This document shows, in pieces, positions 23,063 to 30,460 of a stretch of DNA of 33,075 nucleotides. The stretch is taken from contig DVGC01000053.1 of NCBI GenBank assembly GCA_018712915.1, positions 1-33,075 of the forward strand, written 5' to 3'. The translations under genes were made by a program, and so were the position numbers. Numbering within the stretch: position 1 is the stretch's first letter; each line of letters opens with the position of its first letter. The notes below the pieces were generated by a model. The model saw only the letters and a program-made list of their open reading frames with translations. It made no database searches and was not told the DNA's origin. The stretch is from Candidatus Copromonas faecavium (nom. illeg.) (lineage in GTDB: Bacteria > Bacillota > Clostridia > Lachnospirales > Lachnospiraceae).

Positions 23063-24214
23063 ATGATGGAAAAAATGGAATGTCCGCATTTTAAGAAATG
23101 CGGCGGATGCATGTATTTGGATATGCCGTACGAAAAGCAGCTGATGATCAAAAAGAAAGAGGCAGAGACGCTTTTAAAACCCTACTGTTCCGTTCATTCG
23201 ATTGCCGGAATGGAGAATCCATGGCATTACCGGAACAAGGTCCATGCGGTTATGGGAAGGGACAGAAAGGGGAAAATTATTTCCGGCGTTTATATGGAAG
23301 GAACCCATAAGGTACTGCCGGTGGAGGATTGCCTGATTGAGAATGAAAAGGCAGATGAAATAATCGGTACCATCCGCGGTTTGCTGCCGTCTTTTAAAAT
23401 GAAGGTATATGATGAAGATACCGGATACGGATTTCTGCGCCATGTTCTTGTGCGGACGGCCCATGTGACCGGGGAGATTATGGTGGTGCTGGTGACGGCA
23501 TCTCCTGTTTTTCCTTCAAAAAATAATTTCGTTAAGGCGCTGCGTCAGGTCCATCCGGAAATCACCACCATCATTCAGAACGTGAACGGCAGAAGCACCA
23601 GCATGGTGCTGGGCGATAAGGAGCATGTGCTTTATGGCCCCGGTTTTATCGTGGATGAGCTTTGCGGCAAGAAATTCCGCATTTCATCCAAATCTTTTTA
23701 TCAGGTTAATTCCGTTCAGACGGAGGTGCTTTATGAAACAGCGATTCGGGCAGCCGGCTTGACGGGAAAGGAAACAGTTATAGATGCCTACTGTGGAATC
23801 GGTACCATTGGCATAGCAGCTGCAGACCGGGCGAAAGAAGTCATCGGGGTGGAATTGAACAGGGATGCGGTTCGGGATGCAGTATTGAATGCAAAGATGA
23901 ATCAGGTGAAAAATGTACGGTTCTACTGCAACGATGCGGGACGGTTCATGACCCAGATGGCGGCGGGGAAGGCTTCGGCAGACGTGGTCTTTCTGGATCC
24001 GCCAAGAAGTGGAAGTACGGAAGAGTTTATTCAGGCGGTTGCTGTTCTCAGCCCCCGCCGGGTCGTTTATATTTCCTGCAATCCAGAAACCCTGGCCAGA
24101 GATCTGGCTGTTTTCCGGAAGAAAGGATATCAGGCCAAGGAAGCATGGGCTGTGGATATGTTTCCCTGGGTTCCGCACTGTGAGTGTGTCGTGAAGCTGG
24201 AGAGGAGAAGTTAG
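23063..24214 (+). CDS. 23S rRNA (uracil-5-)-methyltransferase, RlmD/RumA type
   Basis: A 383-residue SAM-dependent methyltransferase of the TrmA/RumA family, making 5-methyluridine in RNA. The iron-sulfur cysteines are at CPHFKKCGGC (residues 7, 13, 16) and VEDC near 88; the SAM site is IDAYCGIGTIGIA near 240; FLDPPRSG and YISCNPETLARDL (catalytic Cys) close the fold. There is no N-terminal TRAM domain, unlike E. coli RumA but as in several Firmicute homologues. ATG 23063 follows AGAGGAG. Its last 31 coding bases before the final Ser codon recur at 25497-25527, after the Fic gene; past that copy the frame would continue NEADMIRIH and stop, which looks like the ancestral 3' end. The gene is intact, with its end supplied by the inserted DNA. 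Confidence 0.92.
   Translation: MMEKMECPHFKKCGGCMYLDMPYEKQLMIKKKEAETLLKPYCSVHSIAGMENPWHYRNKVHAVMGRDRKGKIISGVYMEGTHKVLPVEDCLIENEKADEIIGTIRGLLPSFKMKVYDEDTGYGFLRHVLVRTAHVTGEIMVVLVTASPVFPSKNNFVKALRQVHPEITTIIQNVNGRSTSMVLGDKEHVLYGPGFIVDELCGKKFRISSKSFYQVNSVQTEVLYETAIRAAGLTGKETVIDAYCGIGTIGIAAADRAKEVIGVELNRDAVRDAVLNAKMNQVKNVRFYCNDAGRFMTQMAAGKASADVVFLDPPRSGSTEEFIQAVAVLSPRRVVYISCNPETLARDLAVFRKKGYQAKEAWAVDMFPWVPHCECVVKLERRS
24179..24209 (+). repeat. Left 31-bp direct repeat (attL-like), end of the methyltransferase gene
   Basis: 31 bp identical to 25497-25527, beginning TGTGAGTGTG and ending GAGGAGAA. It encodes the residues CECVVKLERR. Confidence 0.9.
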
Positions 24215-24253
24215 GGAGGCACTGTAAAGTGATACTGCTGAACGAGGTGAGGC

Positions 24254-25438
24254 ATGAGGCAGAGACAGGCTAAGGATTCACGATTGGAATCTGCAAATTA
24301 TACTGATGGCCCAAAAATAGAATGGGGTGATATGAAGTTGAACAAAGATCCTTTTAAAGAATATATCCGGGAATCAGAACCGGATAAACGGGACAAGGGG
24401 TATGCATGGCATACGGCTATTGGGCTGCAGGCAGTGGACGGGTTGAAGACGTCTGAGTATCTGGTGCGTACGGCTGTCCGTAATATCGAGGGCGAAATAT
24501 CATTTGAAGAGGCAAATGCGCTTTTACAATCGTATTACGAAGAGAATCCTGCCCATGATAAAGAAGATCGAACTGAAGAAGCTGACAAGGCTGCGGTCAG
24601 AATTGCGGCTCTTCTTTCGGAGAGGGCGTTCAGTTTCACACCCAATGAGTATCTTTCCATTCACAGAAAACTGTTCACCGGCATTTATTCTCATGCAGGA
24701 TGTATCAGAGATTACAACATAACGAAAAAAGAATGGGTGCTTGACGGGGCAACGGTAATTTACGGCAGTTCCACGGAACTTAGAGCCACTTTAGATTACG
24801 ATTTTTCTGAAGAAAAAAAGTTTTCTTATCGGAATCTTTCTATAGATGAAATCATCCATCACCTTGCGATATTCGTTTCAAGACTGTGGCAAATCCATGT
24901 ATTTGAGGAGGGGAATACCAGAACGACGGCTGTGTTCTTTATCAAGTATCTTCGGATACTTGGTTTTGATGTAACAAATGATATTTTTGCTGAGAATGCC
25001 TGGTATTTTCGTAATGCTCTTGTTCGGGCAAACTATAATGATTTGAAAAACGGTATTCATGAAACCACGGAATTTCTGGAGCTGTTCTTAAGAAATCTTC
25101 TGTTGAATGAGGATCATCCGCTTCATAACCGGTCATTGCATATCAGCGGACGATTTAGTACATCGGAAAAAACGAACATTGATGATAAAAAAGCGAACAT
25201 TGAGAGAGGAAAAGTGAATATTGAAGGTGTATTTACGGCAAAAACAGCTTCTCATGTTTGCAAATTATTGGATAAATTTGGCTTTCAGACGATTTTTGGA
25301 AGATCGGATGTTCAGAAGATTCTCGGTTTGAAGCCGACCAGAAGTACAGAACTGCTTTGTGAAATGACGAAACAGGGAATCATTGAACCGGTAACCGGGC
25401 ACGGAAAAGGGAAATACAGATTCAAACAGATAAACTGA
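24254..25438 (+). CDS. Fic domain protein with degenerate catalytic motif
   Basis: A 394-residue Fic-family protein. The Fic motif is HVFEEGNTRTTA (His215 by this start), against the family consensus HPFx(D/E)GNGRxxR: Pro is Val and the residue after Asn is Thr, but His, Phe, acidic, Gly-Asn and Arg are kept, so AMP transfer may be possible or altered. RNIEGE near residues 75-80 resembles the inhibitory IEG(N) segment, with Val where Ser/Thr is usual. The C-terminal part (about residues 335-394) looks like a winged helix (SDVQKILGLKPTRSTELLCEM), after a linker with repeated NI(D/E) units. ATG 24254 has GAGGTGA upstream; ATG 24332 is an alternative and begins the conserved DPFKEYIRE block. The gene is visibly more A/T-rich than its neighbours and lies alone between the 31-bp direct repeats. 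Confidence 0.85.
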   Translation: MRQRQAKDSRLESANYTDGPKIEWGDMKLNKDPFKEYIRESEPDKRDKGYAWHTAIGLQAVDGLKTSEYLVRTAVRNIEGEISFEEANALLQSYYEENPAHDKEDRTEEADKAAVRIAALLSERAFSFTPNEYLSIHRKLFTGIYSHAGCIRDYNITKKEWVLDGATVIYGSSTELRATLDYDFSEEKKFSYRNLSIDEIIHHLAIFVSRLWQIHVFEEGNTRTTAVFFIKYLRILGFDVTNDIFAENAWYFRNALVRANYNDLKNGIHETTEFLELFLRNLLLNEDHPLHNRSLHISGRFSTSEKTNIDDKKANIERGKVNIEGVFTAKTASHVCKLLDKFGFQTIFGRSDVQKILGLKPTRSTELLCEMTKQGIIEPVTGHGKGKYRFKQIN

Positions 25439-25467
25439 AAATTCCGCTAAGACTTCAGTTTTCTTTT
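25432..25467 (+). terminator. Terminator of the Fic gene, stem overlapping the stop codon
   Basis: AAACTGAA (25432-25439, containing the TGA stop) pairs with TTCAGTTT (25454-25461), followed by TCTTTTC. Confidence 0.7.
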
Positions 25468-25496
25468 CGGGAATCTGTATTGCATCCTCAACACAT

Positions 25497-25527
25497 TGTG
25501 AGTGTGTCGTGAAGCTGGAGAGGAGAA
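25497..25527 (+). repeat. Right 31-bp direct repeat (attR-like)
   Basis: An exact copy of 24179-24209. Reading on in the methyltransferase frame gives NEADMIRIH and a stop at 25555-25557, the presumed original gene end. In another frame, 25502-25645 is open for 47 codons without a start site; I cannot assign it. Confidence 0.9.
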
Positions 25528-25673
25528 ACGAAGCAGATATGATAAGGATTCATTGATAGATTCATTTGAATTTGAAAAATCAGCAGAATATAGAAAAATG
25601 GATGAACTGGCAAATAATTGCGCCGATGAAATGAACATGATATGATGAAGGAAAAACAAAGGAGCGATTTTGC

Positions 25674-26561
25674 GTGGAACTTCGGACTCTTCGATACTTT
25701 CTTGCTGCAGCGCAGGAAGAAAACATGACCAGGGCAGCTGAACTGCTGCACATTACGCAGCCTACCTTAAGCCGTCAAATGATGGATTTGGAAAAGGAAT
25801 TGGGGACGACGCTGATGCTCCGGGGGAAAAACGGATTGACCCTGACGGATGACGGGATTTTCTTTCGCCAGCGGGCAGAGGAGATCATCGAATTGGCAGA
25901 TCGTCTGGAACATGTTTTTGCGGAAAAAAATACGGATATCAGCGGAGTGATTTCAATTGGGGCTACGGAGTCTGTCGGAAGCAGGCTGTTTGCGAAAATG
26001 GTCAAGCAGTTTTCTGATAAATATCCTCTGGTACGATTTGATTTATATAATGAAATGGCAGATGATATTAAAGACCGCATGGACAAAGGACTGATTGACG
26101 TAGGATTATTGTTAGAGCCGATCGACACATCTAAATATGATTTTCTTCGTCTTTCTCAGAAAGAGACTTGGGGTGTATTGATGCGGGATGATCATCCATT
26201 GTCCGGGCGGGAATCTATCAGGCTGGATGAGATTGTGCAGTATCCGCTGATCCTGCCTTTGCGTGAAAAGGTCCGTGCGGAGATTTTGAACTGGTTAAAT
26301 TGTGAGGAAAAAGATTTACATATCCCGCTTAATTATACGCTTCTTTCCAACGCGGCGCTGCTTGTGGAGGAGGGATTGGGCAGTGCGTTTTGTCTGGATG
26401 GCGCCCTGTCCATTCACAGCAGCCCAAAACTCCGTTTCATCCCGATCTATCCGGAACATACCACCCGAAGCGTTTTGGTATGGAAGAAAAATCATGTGTT
26501 TTCGCCGGCAACATCGCTGTTTATTCAGGAAATTAATATGCTTCGTGCAAAAATGGAATAA
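25674..26561 (+). CDS. LysR family transcriptional regulator
   Basis: A 295-residue LysR protein. The N-terminal helix-turn-helix is clear: MELRTLRYFLAAAQEENMTR then AAELLHITQPTLSRQMMDLEKELG (residues about 20-43). The effector-binding domain follows from about residue 90 (ISGVISIGATESVGSR). It starts at GTG 25674, 9 nt after AAAGGAG (25658-25664). A perfect terminator follows. Downstream on the opposite strand lie a decayed second LysR and then redox genes (EFR1 ferredoxin, aldo/keto reductase remnant); in Lachnospiraceae such LysR genes often sit beside the flavin or iron-sulfur enzymes they control, but the target here is inferred. The effector is unknown. Confidence 0.93.
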   Translation: MELRTLRYFLAAAQEENMTRAAELLHITQPTLSRQMMDLEKELGTTLMLRGKNGLTLTDDGIFFRQRAEEIIELADRLEHVFAEKNTDISGVISIGATESVGSRLFAKMVKQFSDKYPLVRFDLYNEMADDIKDRMDKGLIDVGLLLEPIDTSKYDFLRLSQKETWGVLMRDDHPLSGRESIRLDEIVQYPLILPLREKVRAEILNWLNCEEKDLHIPLNYTLLSNAALLVEEGLGSAFCLDGALSIHSSPKLRFIPIYPEHTTRSVLVWKKNHVFSPATSLFIQEINMLRAKME

Positions 26562-26574
26562 GAATTTGGACGTT

Positions 26575-26613
26575 AAGGATCTTGGAGAAAATAAATCCCC
26601 AAGATCCTTTTTC
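26575..26613 (+). terminator. Terminator of the LysR gene
   Basis: A perfect 11-bp stem, AAGGATCTTGG (26575-26585) with CCAAGATCCTT (26599-26609), followed by TTTC. Confidence 0.88.
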
Positions 26614-26675
26614 TATGGTCAGGTCACCGGTCACGGTCACATCTGTATTATGACTATATTAACCCCGGAAGAAAT

Positions 26676-26729
26676 TCAGGAAATCTTTTCAGAATTGACC
26701 GGCAAGCAGGTGGATAAAATCTTTGGCAT
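26676..26729 (-). pseudogene. Possible truncated gene start behind the LysR remnant
   Basis: On the minus strand AGAAAGGAGGAAAC precedes ATG at 26729 and 17 codons (MPKILSTCLPVNSEKIS) before a stop. The strong ribosome-binding site suggests the start of a gene whose body is lost. On the plus strand the same DNA reads LTPEEIQEIFSELTGKQVDK, which resembles a segment of NmrA-type NAD(P)-binding proteins. I cannot tell which reading is the relic. Confidence 0.3.
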
Positions 26730-26741
26730 GTTTCCTCCTTT

Positions 26742-27133
26742 CTATACCGACTGCGGAAAAAACATTGCATTTTCCGTCTGCACAAAATACCAAAACCCGA
26801 TGTCATTCATCAGAAGCATATTCTCTCCGTTCCTCTCGGCAAAGGAAAGGCTCTTTCACTTTGCATACCAGTGTCCCTTGGGCAGCGCGAATACCAGATT
26901 TTTACGGCCGCGTTCTTTTGAGAAATACTCGTTTCCCTCCACCCTTTGAGGGAGAACATTCAATTCCAGTTTGTTTTTTTGCGAATAAATAATGAAATTC
27001 CCAAATCCTCCTCAAGTTTTTTCATGCTCCGGCTTAGTGCCGGCCGGGAAAGATGCAGGATTTCTGCGGCTTCAGAGAGTGTTCTATATTCTGTAAAGGC
27101 AATAAATTGCCGGAGTTCATACACTTCAATCAT
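26742..27133 (-). pseudogene. Decayed LysR family regulator
   Basis: On the minus strand from ATG 27133 the reading is a LysR helix-turn-helix: YELRQFIAFTEYRTLSEAAE then ILHLSRPALSRSMKKLEEDL, up to LFIRKKTNWN and a stop. In a shifted frame the effector domain resumes (NEYFSKERGRKNLVFALPKG), hits a TGA, and continues as LSFAERNGENMLLMNDIGFW, then YFVQTENAMFF to a TAG at 26742. The whole is about 130 codons, against about 290 for an intact member, so it carries at least one frameshift, one in-frame stop and large internal deletions. It is not a recent duplicate of the LysR gene at 25674, since the helix-turn-helix differs at many positions. It points away from the EFR1 gene, the usual divergent layout of a LysR and its target. 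Confidence 0.8.
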
Positions 27134-27325
27134 ATTTTCATTCTTTCAGTATTAGTTAAAATTATAGTACTATTTACATTTTGAATTGTACATTTTAAAT
27201 TATTAGGCTTATTCTAAGCTATATATAAGGAAAAGCTTAAATGACAGTATTAAATTTAAGTATAATAAAAGAAGAGACTGGATGCAAGCAACCAAATCTC
27301 TGAAAAGGCGGAGGAATGATCGAAT
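27134..27325 (+). promoter_or_regulatory. A/T-rich control region of the EFR1 gene
   Basis: TATAAT at 27261-27266 with a weak TTAAAT 18 bp upstream is the best promoter. TTAGGCTTA and TAAGCTATA around 27203-27223 form an imperfect inverted repeat that could be a LysR binding site. The stretch is markedly A/T-rich. Confidence 0.45.
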
Positions 27326-28108
27326 ATGGTATTTTATTTTACGGCGACCGGCAACAGTCTTTATGTGGCCAAAGAAATGGAAGCTCATCCCATCAGCATA
27401 GCACAGGCAATCCACGATAAAGAAAAGATGTATTGTGCGGATCAGATTGGTATTGTATGTCCGGTATTTGGCCATGAGATGCCGGATCTGGTCAAAGAGT
27501 TTTTGAAGGTTTCCCGGTTTGAGACGGATTATCTCTACATTCTTCTCACTTATGGCAACCGACACGGCGGAGCAGCAGAGCTGGCAAAGGAATATGCGGA
27601 AAGTCTCGGACTCCGTCCGGCTTATATCAATGTCATACTGATGGCAGATAATTTTTTGCCAGGATTTGACATGGAAGAGCAGAAGCATATGGATAAAAAA
27701 GTGGACGAACAGATCAGTCGTATTCAGGCAGACATTGCCAAAAGGAAAATCTATATTTCTCCGGTTACGGAGGAGGATCGGAACATACATAGAATATTTC
27801 TGGCTTATATTGCCAAGACGGGTTCCGGTACAGCTCATGACTTTTATGAGATTACAGATGAATGCGTCGGCTGCGGAATCTGCACAAAGGTCTGTCCGAA
27901 AAAGTGTTTTCATCTGGAGGGACAAAAGAGCGTTTGGAACAGCGAAGGCTGTATCAGCTGCATGGCCTGTATCCATTCCTGCCCGATGATGGCGATTCAT
28001 CTGAAGATGCCGGAGAAAAATCCCCATGCCAGGTATCGAAATGAAAATATCAGTCTTTGTGAAATTGTAAAAGCAAATAATCAATGGGGCAACGAACCCG
28101 CTCAGTAA
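27326..28108 (+). CDS. EFR1 family ferredoxin (flavodoxin-like plus two 4Fe-4S sites)
   Basis: A 260-residue cytoplasmic electron carrier. The N-terminal half is flavodoxin-like (MVFYFTATGNSLYVAKEM, the FxxTGNS phosphate-binding loop; later LLTYGNRHGGAAEL). The C-terminal half holds two [4Fe-4S] motifs, CVGCGICTKVCPKKC and CISCMACIHSCP. This composition is that of the EFR1 family common in gut Clostridia; the redox partner is unknown. ATG 27326 lies 11 nt after GGCGGAGG, slightly long spacing. A deleted aldo/keto reductase with its own Fe-S tail follows after 80 bp, and a flavodoxin lipoprotein lies further on, so electron transfer to reductases is a likely context. Confidence 0.9.
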   Translation: MVFYFTATGNSLYVAKEMEAHPISIAQAIHDKEKMYCADQIGIVCPVFGHEMPDLVKEFLKVSRFETDYLYILLTYGNRHGGAAELAKEYAESLGLRPAYINVILMADNFLPGFDMEEQKHMDKKVDEQISRIQADIAKRKIYISPVTEEDRNIHRIFLAYIAKTGSGTAHDFYEITDECVGCGICTKVCPKKCFHLEGQKSVWNSEGCISCMACIHSCPMMAIHLKMPEKNPHARYRNENISLCEIVKANNQWGNEPAQ

Positions 28109-28187
28109 AAACTGGTAAAGGTTGCGGCATTTACCAAAGCCGGCAGTTATGATTTGCAATAGAAATCAATGATCAGGAGGAAAGAAC

Positions 28188-28386
28188 ATGATTTACAAAC
28201 AGTTTCAGGACATTCAGCTTTCCCGTCTTGGCATGGGCAATATGCGTCTGCCTGTCCGGGGAGGCCGTCTGGCTGTTCCCTGCACGGCCTGCCTGCATCG
28301 GCTGCGGCCAGTGTACCTCCCATTGTCCCCAGAGCATTGCGGTGCCGGAGATTATGGATAAGCTGTCCTCCTGGCCAGTCAGATAA
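28188..28386 (+). pseudogene. Aldo/keto reductase with 4Fe-4S tail, internally deleted
   Basis: A good ribosome-binding site (AGGAGGAAAGAAC) and ATG 28188 begin the typical start MIYKQFQDIQLSRLGMGNMR, but after about 26 codons the frame is lost. In the next frame the C-terminal Fe-S segment of the same family appears: PACIGCGQCTSHCPQSIAVP, ending at TAA 28384-28386. An intact gene of this type encodes roughly 350 residues or more, so about 85% is missing. The junction lies near 28260. Confidence 0.8.
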
Positions 28387-28420
28387 AAAATAATATGGGA
28401 ATTAGAAAGTGAGAAGAAAA

Positions 28421-28768
28421 ATGGCAAAGAAACAAACAGCCGGAAGGGACAGGCTTGGAAAACTCGCCCCTAAGTTCGCAGAATTGAATGATGACGTTCT
28501 TTTTGGAGAAGTGTGGTCCAGAGAGGCAGAACTTAGCGCAAGAGACCGCAGCATGATTACAATTGCAGCTCTCTTCTCTGCAGGACTGTATCCCCAGTTA
28601 AAATCCCACTTTGCTCTTGGAAAAGAACATGGAATAACAAGGGAAGAAGCTGTCGAAATAGTGACGCAGCTTGCTTTTTATTGCGGATGGCCCAAGGCGT
28701 GGAGCGCGTTTCCTCTGATTAAGGAAGTTTATGGTGAAGAACAGGATGATGAGAAAACAAACTTATAG
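28421..28768 (+). CDS. Carboxymuconolactone decarboxylase (CMD) family protein
   Basis: A 115-residue all-helical protein of the CMD/AhpD-like family (PF02627): LSARDRSMITIAALFSAGLY, then LKSHFALGKEHGITREEAVE and VTQLAFYCGWPKAWSAF. The redox-active CxxxH motif of AhpD-type members is absent; only the family His and the GxxxEE pattern remain, as in gamma-carboxymuconolactone decarboxylase-like proteins. Small CMD proteins in Clostridia often sit beside aldo/keto reductases, flavodoxins and LysR regulators, as here. ATG 28421 is preferred; GTG 28409 would add four residues. It appears intact and ends 57 bp before the MATE remnant. Confidence 0.88.
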   Translation: MAKKQTAGRDRLGKLAPKFAELNDDVLFGEVWSREAELSARDRSMITIAALFSAGLYPQLKSHFALGKEHGITREEAVEIVTQLAFYCGWPKAWSAFPLIKEVYGEEQDDEKTNL

Positions 28769-28825
28769 CCAAACGCCAGGAAGAATTCATATATACAAAG
28801 AAGGAGAGTAACTCTGCCATGATTT

Positions 28826-28933
28826 TATACTTTTTCCGGACTGATGGCAGTTTACCCTGTATCGTGGGTGCTGACTGGAGGGATGATGCTCATTTACTAC
28901 TGGAAAAGCAGAAGAGCGCTGTTCGGTGAATAA
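28826..28933 (+). pseudogene. C-terminal remnant of a MATE-type transporter
   Basis: Read in one frame, FSGLMAVYPVSWVLTGGMML then IYYWKSRRALFGE and a TAA at 28931 resembles the last transmembrane helix and tail of MATE efflux proteins. No upstream body exists. A different frame opens at ATG 28819 after AAGGAG but gives no recognisable protein. Assignment rests on a short match. Confidence 0.45.
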
Positions 28934-29015
28934 AAGCACACGATCCATACTTCGAGAGTCAAGAATAGGACTGCGAAATACAAGTATTTATTATTTACAA
29001 GAAAGGATGAGAAGC

Positions 29016-30137
29016 ATGAAGCGAACAAATATGATTCCTTTTTTGATATTGCTTCTTGTTTTTTGCATATCGGGGTGCGGACAGGAGAGCCGGTCACGGG
29101 AGACAGAGGAGACCGTACAGGCGGCGGAACGGAATACGACAGCAGATATAGAGACAGAGGAACAGATGTCCACGGCAGAGAATATGGAACAGGAATGGAT
29201 GCGGGAGCAGGCTGAAGGGAAGACGCAGGAACAGACAGAATACATCAGCACAGTGCCGGAGGAATATTTCGCTGCATCCGATCATGCCGGACAGGTGGTG
29301 GAAATTACTTATGACAGCTATGACTACACGGACGCTTCACAACCTGCTATTCAAAAGACTGCCTACGTTTACCTGCCCTATGGTTACGATGAGGCGGATC
29401 AGGATACGCGATATGACATCCTTTATTTGATGCACGGATGGACCATGACGGCGGGTGATTTCTTTAATGAATCCCAAAGCGGGATCGTCTCTATTTTGGA
29501 TCACATGATTGAAAATGGAGACATACCGCCGCTAATTGTAGTCTGCGCCACGTTTGACGCCCAGAACCAGTCCCAAAGCTTTTCCAGATCGGTGGAGGAA
29601 CTGTCTGTATTTCACAATGATTTGCGGGAAAACCTGATGCCCTACATCGAGAGCCATTATCATACCTATGCAGATGGTGTTACGCCGGAGGCTTTTCAGG
29701 CATCCAGAGCACACCGTGCCTTTGGCGGATTTTCCCTAGGAGCAGTCACCACCTGGTATCAGTTCATCTATAATCTGGATTATATACAATACTTCCTGCC
29801 AATGAGCGGCGATTGTTGGATCATGGGAACTTACGGAGGCAGGTATTATCCGGTAGAAACGGTGGATTACCTGGAGAATATGCTTGCCGAAGGCGGCTAT
29901 GGGGAAGACGATTTCCGCATTTATCAGGGCATAGGAACGGATGATCCGATCTGGGGTCAGACGGACAGCCAGATACAGGAAATGTTTACACGCAGCACCT
30001 TTACACCGGAAAATCTCCACTACGCTATTATCCAGGGCGGCAGACATGATATGGATGCCTGTGAACGATACATCTACCATGCGTTGCAGGATTTCTTTGG
30101 AGAGAAAACGGCAGCAGAATTTAACGGGGAACCGTAG
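29016..30137 (+). CDS. Lipoprotein esterase (esterase D / FrmB-like alpha/beta hydrolase)
   Basis: A 373-residue lipoprotein. The signal peptide ends in a lipobox (LLLVFCISGC near residue 20), followed by a long acidic Glu/Thr/Gln linker to about residue 80. The hydrolase domain has VYLPYGYD, LYLMHGWTMTAGDFF (oxyanion loop), nucleophile elbow GGFSLGAVTTW with Ser240, and GGRHDMDAC with His344. This is the PF00756 esterase family, which includes S-formylglutathione hydrolase, feruloyl and acetylxylan esterases; the substrate is unknown. Start 29016 is chosen because the signal peptide begins there; a 30-codon in-frame extension to 28926 would overlap the MATE remnant. In the same frame after the TAG stop, remnants of a different hydrolase continue. 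Confidence 0.9.
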   Translation: MKRTNMIPFLILLLVFCISGCGQESRSRETEETVQAAERNTTADIETEEQMSTAENMEQEWMREQAEGKTQEQTEYISTVPEEYFAASDHAGQVVEITYDSYDYTDASQPAIQKTAYVYLPYGYDEADQDTRYDILYLMHGWTMTAGDFFNESQSGIVSILDHMIENGDIPPLIVVCATFDAQNQSQSFSRSVEELSVFHNDLRENLMPYIESHYHTYADGVTPEAFQASRAHRAFGGFSLGAVTTWYQFIYNLDYIQYFLPMSGDCWIMGTYGGRYYPVETVDYLENMLAEGGYGEDDFRIYQGIGTDDPIWGQTDSQIQEMFTRSTFTPENLHYAIIQGGRHDMDACERYIYHALQDFFGEKTAAEFNGEP

Positions 30138-30460
30138 GAAGAGACAGGAGGTGCCGAGACATTTACCGCAGTGAACCGTAGTACGCGAGTGCAGGATGTT
30201 ATCCATGATCCGGTGTTCGGAGACTGCGGGAGGCTGATATTTCCGTTTGACCGGAGTATCAGCGATGACCTCACGCTGGAAGAGGTGAGGGATATCCTGA
30301 CCTGGTATAACGATATCAATCCGGAAAAGGAGGATACTGGCCTGTCTGAAGTAACTGGGGATGAACCGCCAACTTACTGCTGTGTAGGTACCAGCGATGG
30401 CATCGCCTCCTGTCGAGCGATGGAGGAGCAGGCGCAGCGCATTCACAAAACAACGGATTC
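30138..30460 (+). pseudogene. Alpha/beta hydrolase, internally deleted and cut by the IS element
   Basis: Starting directly after the esterase stop and in its frame, the reading is EETGGAETFTAVNRSTRVQD then DPVFGDCGRLIFPFDRS, the N-terminal region of an alpha/beta hydrolase family, continuing to LTWYNDINPEKEDTGL. Then, near 30340, it jumps to GDEPPTYCCVGTSDGIASC followed by EEQAQRIHKTTDS, which fits the C-terminal part of the same kind of hydrolase. The middle, including the nucleophile elbow, is gone, and the distal end is cut by the IS-type repeat at 30461. The translated frame stays open, so a short product from GTG 30171 cannot be excluded. Confidence 0.65.

Noticed and set aside
26302-26949. 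215-codon plus-strand frame running from the LysR gene end into the next region
   Set aside because: The first half is out of frame within the LysR gene and the second half is antisense to the decayed LysR; only a short stretch near 26650-26720 looks protein-like.
27209-28159. 316-codon minus-strand open frame opposite the EFR1 gene
   Set aside because: Antisense to a gene with clear flavodoxin and Fe-S motifs; its own translation shows no family features.
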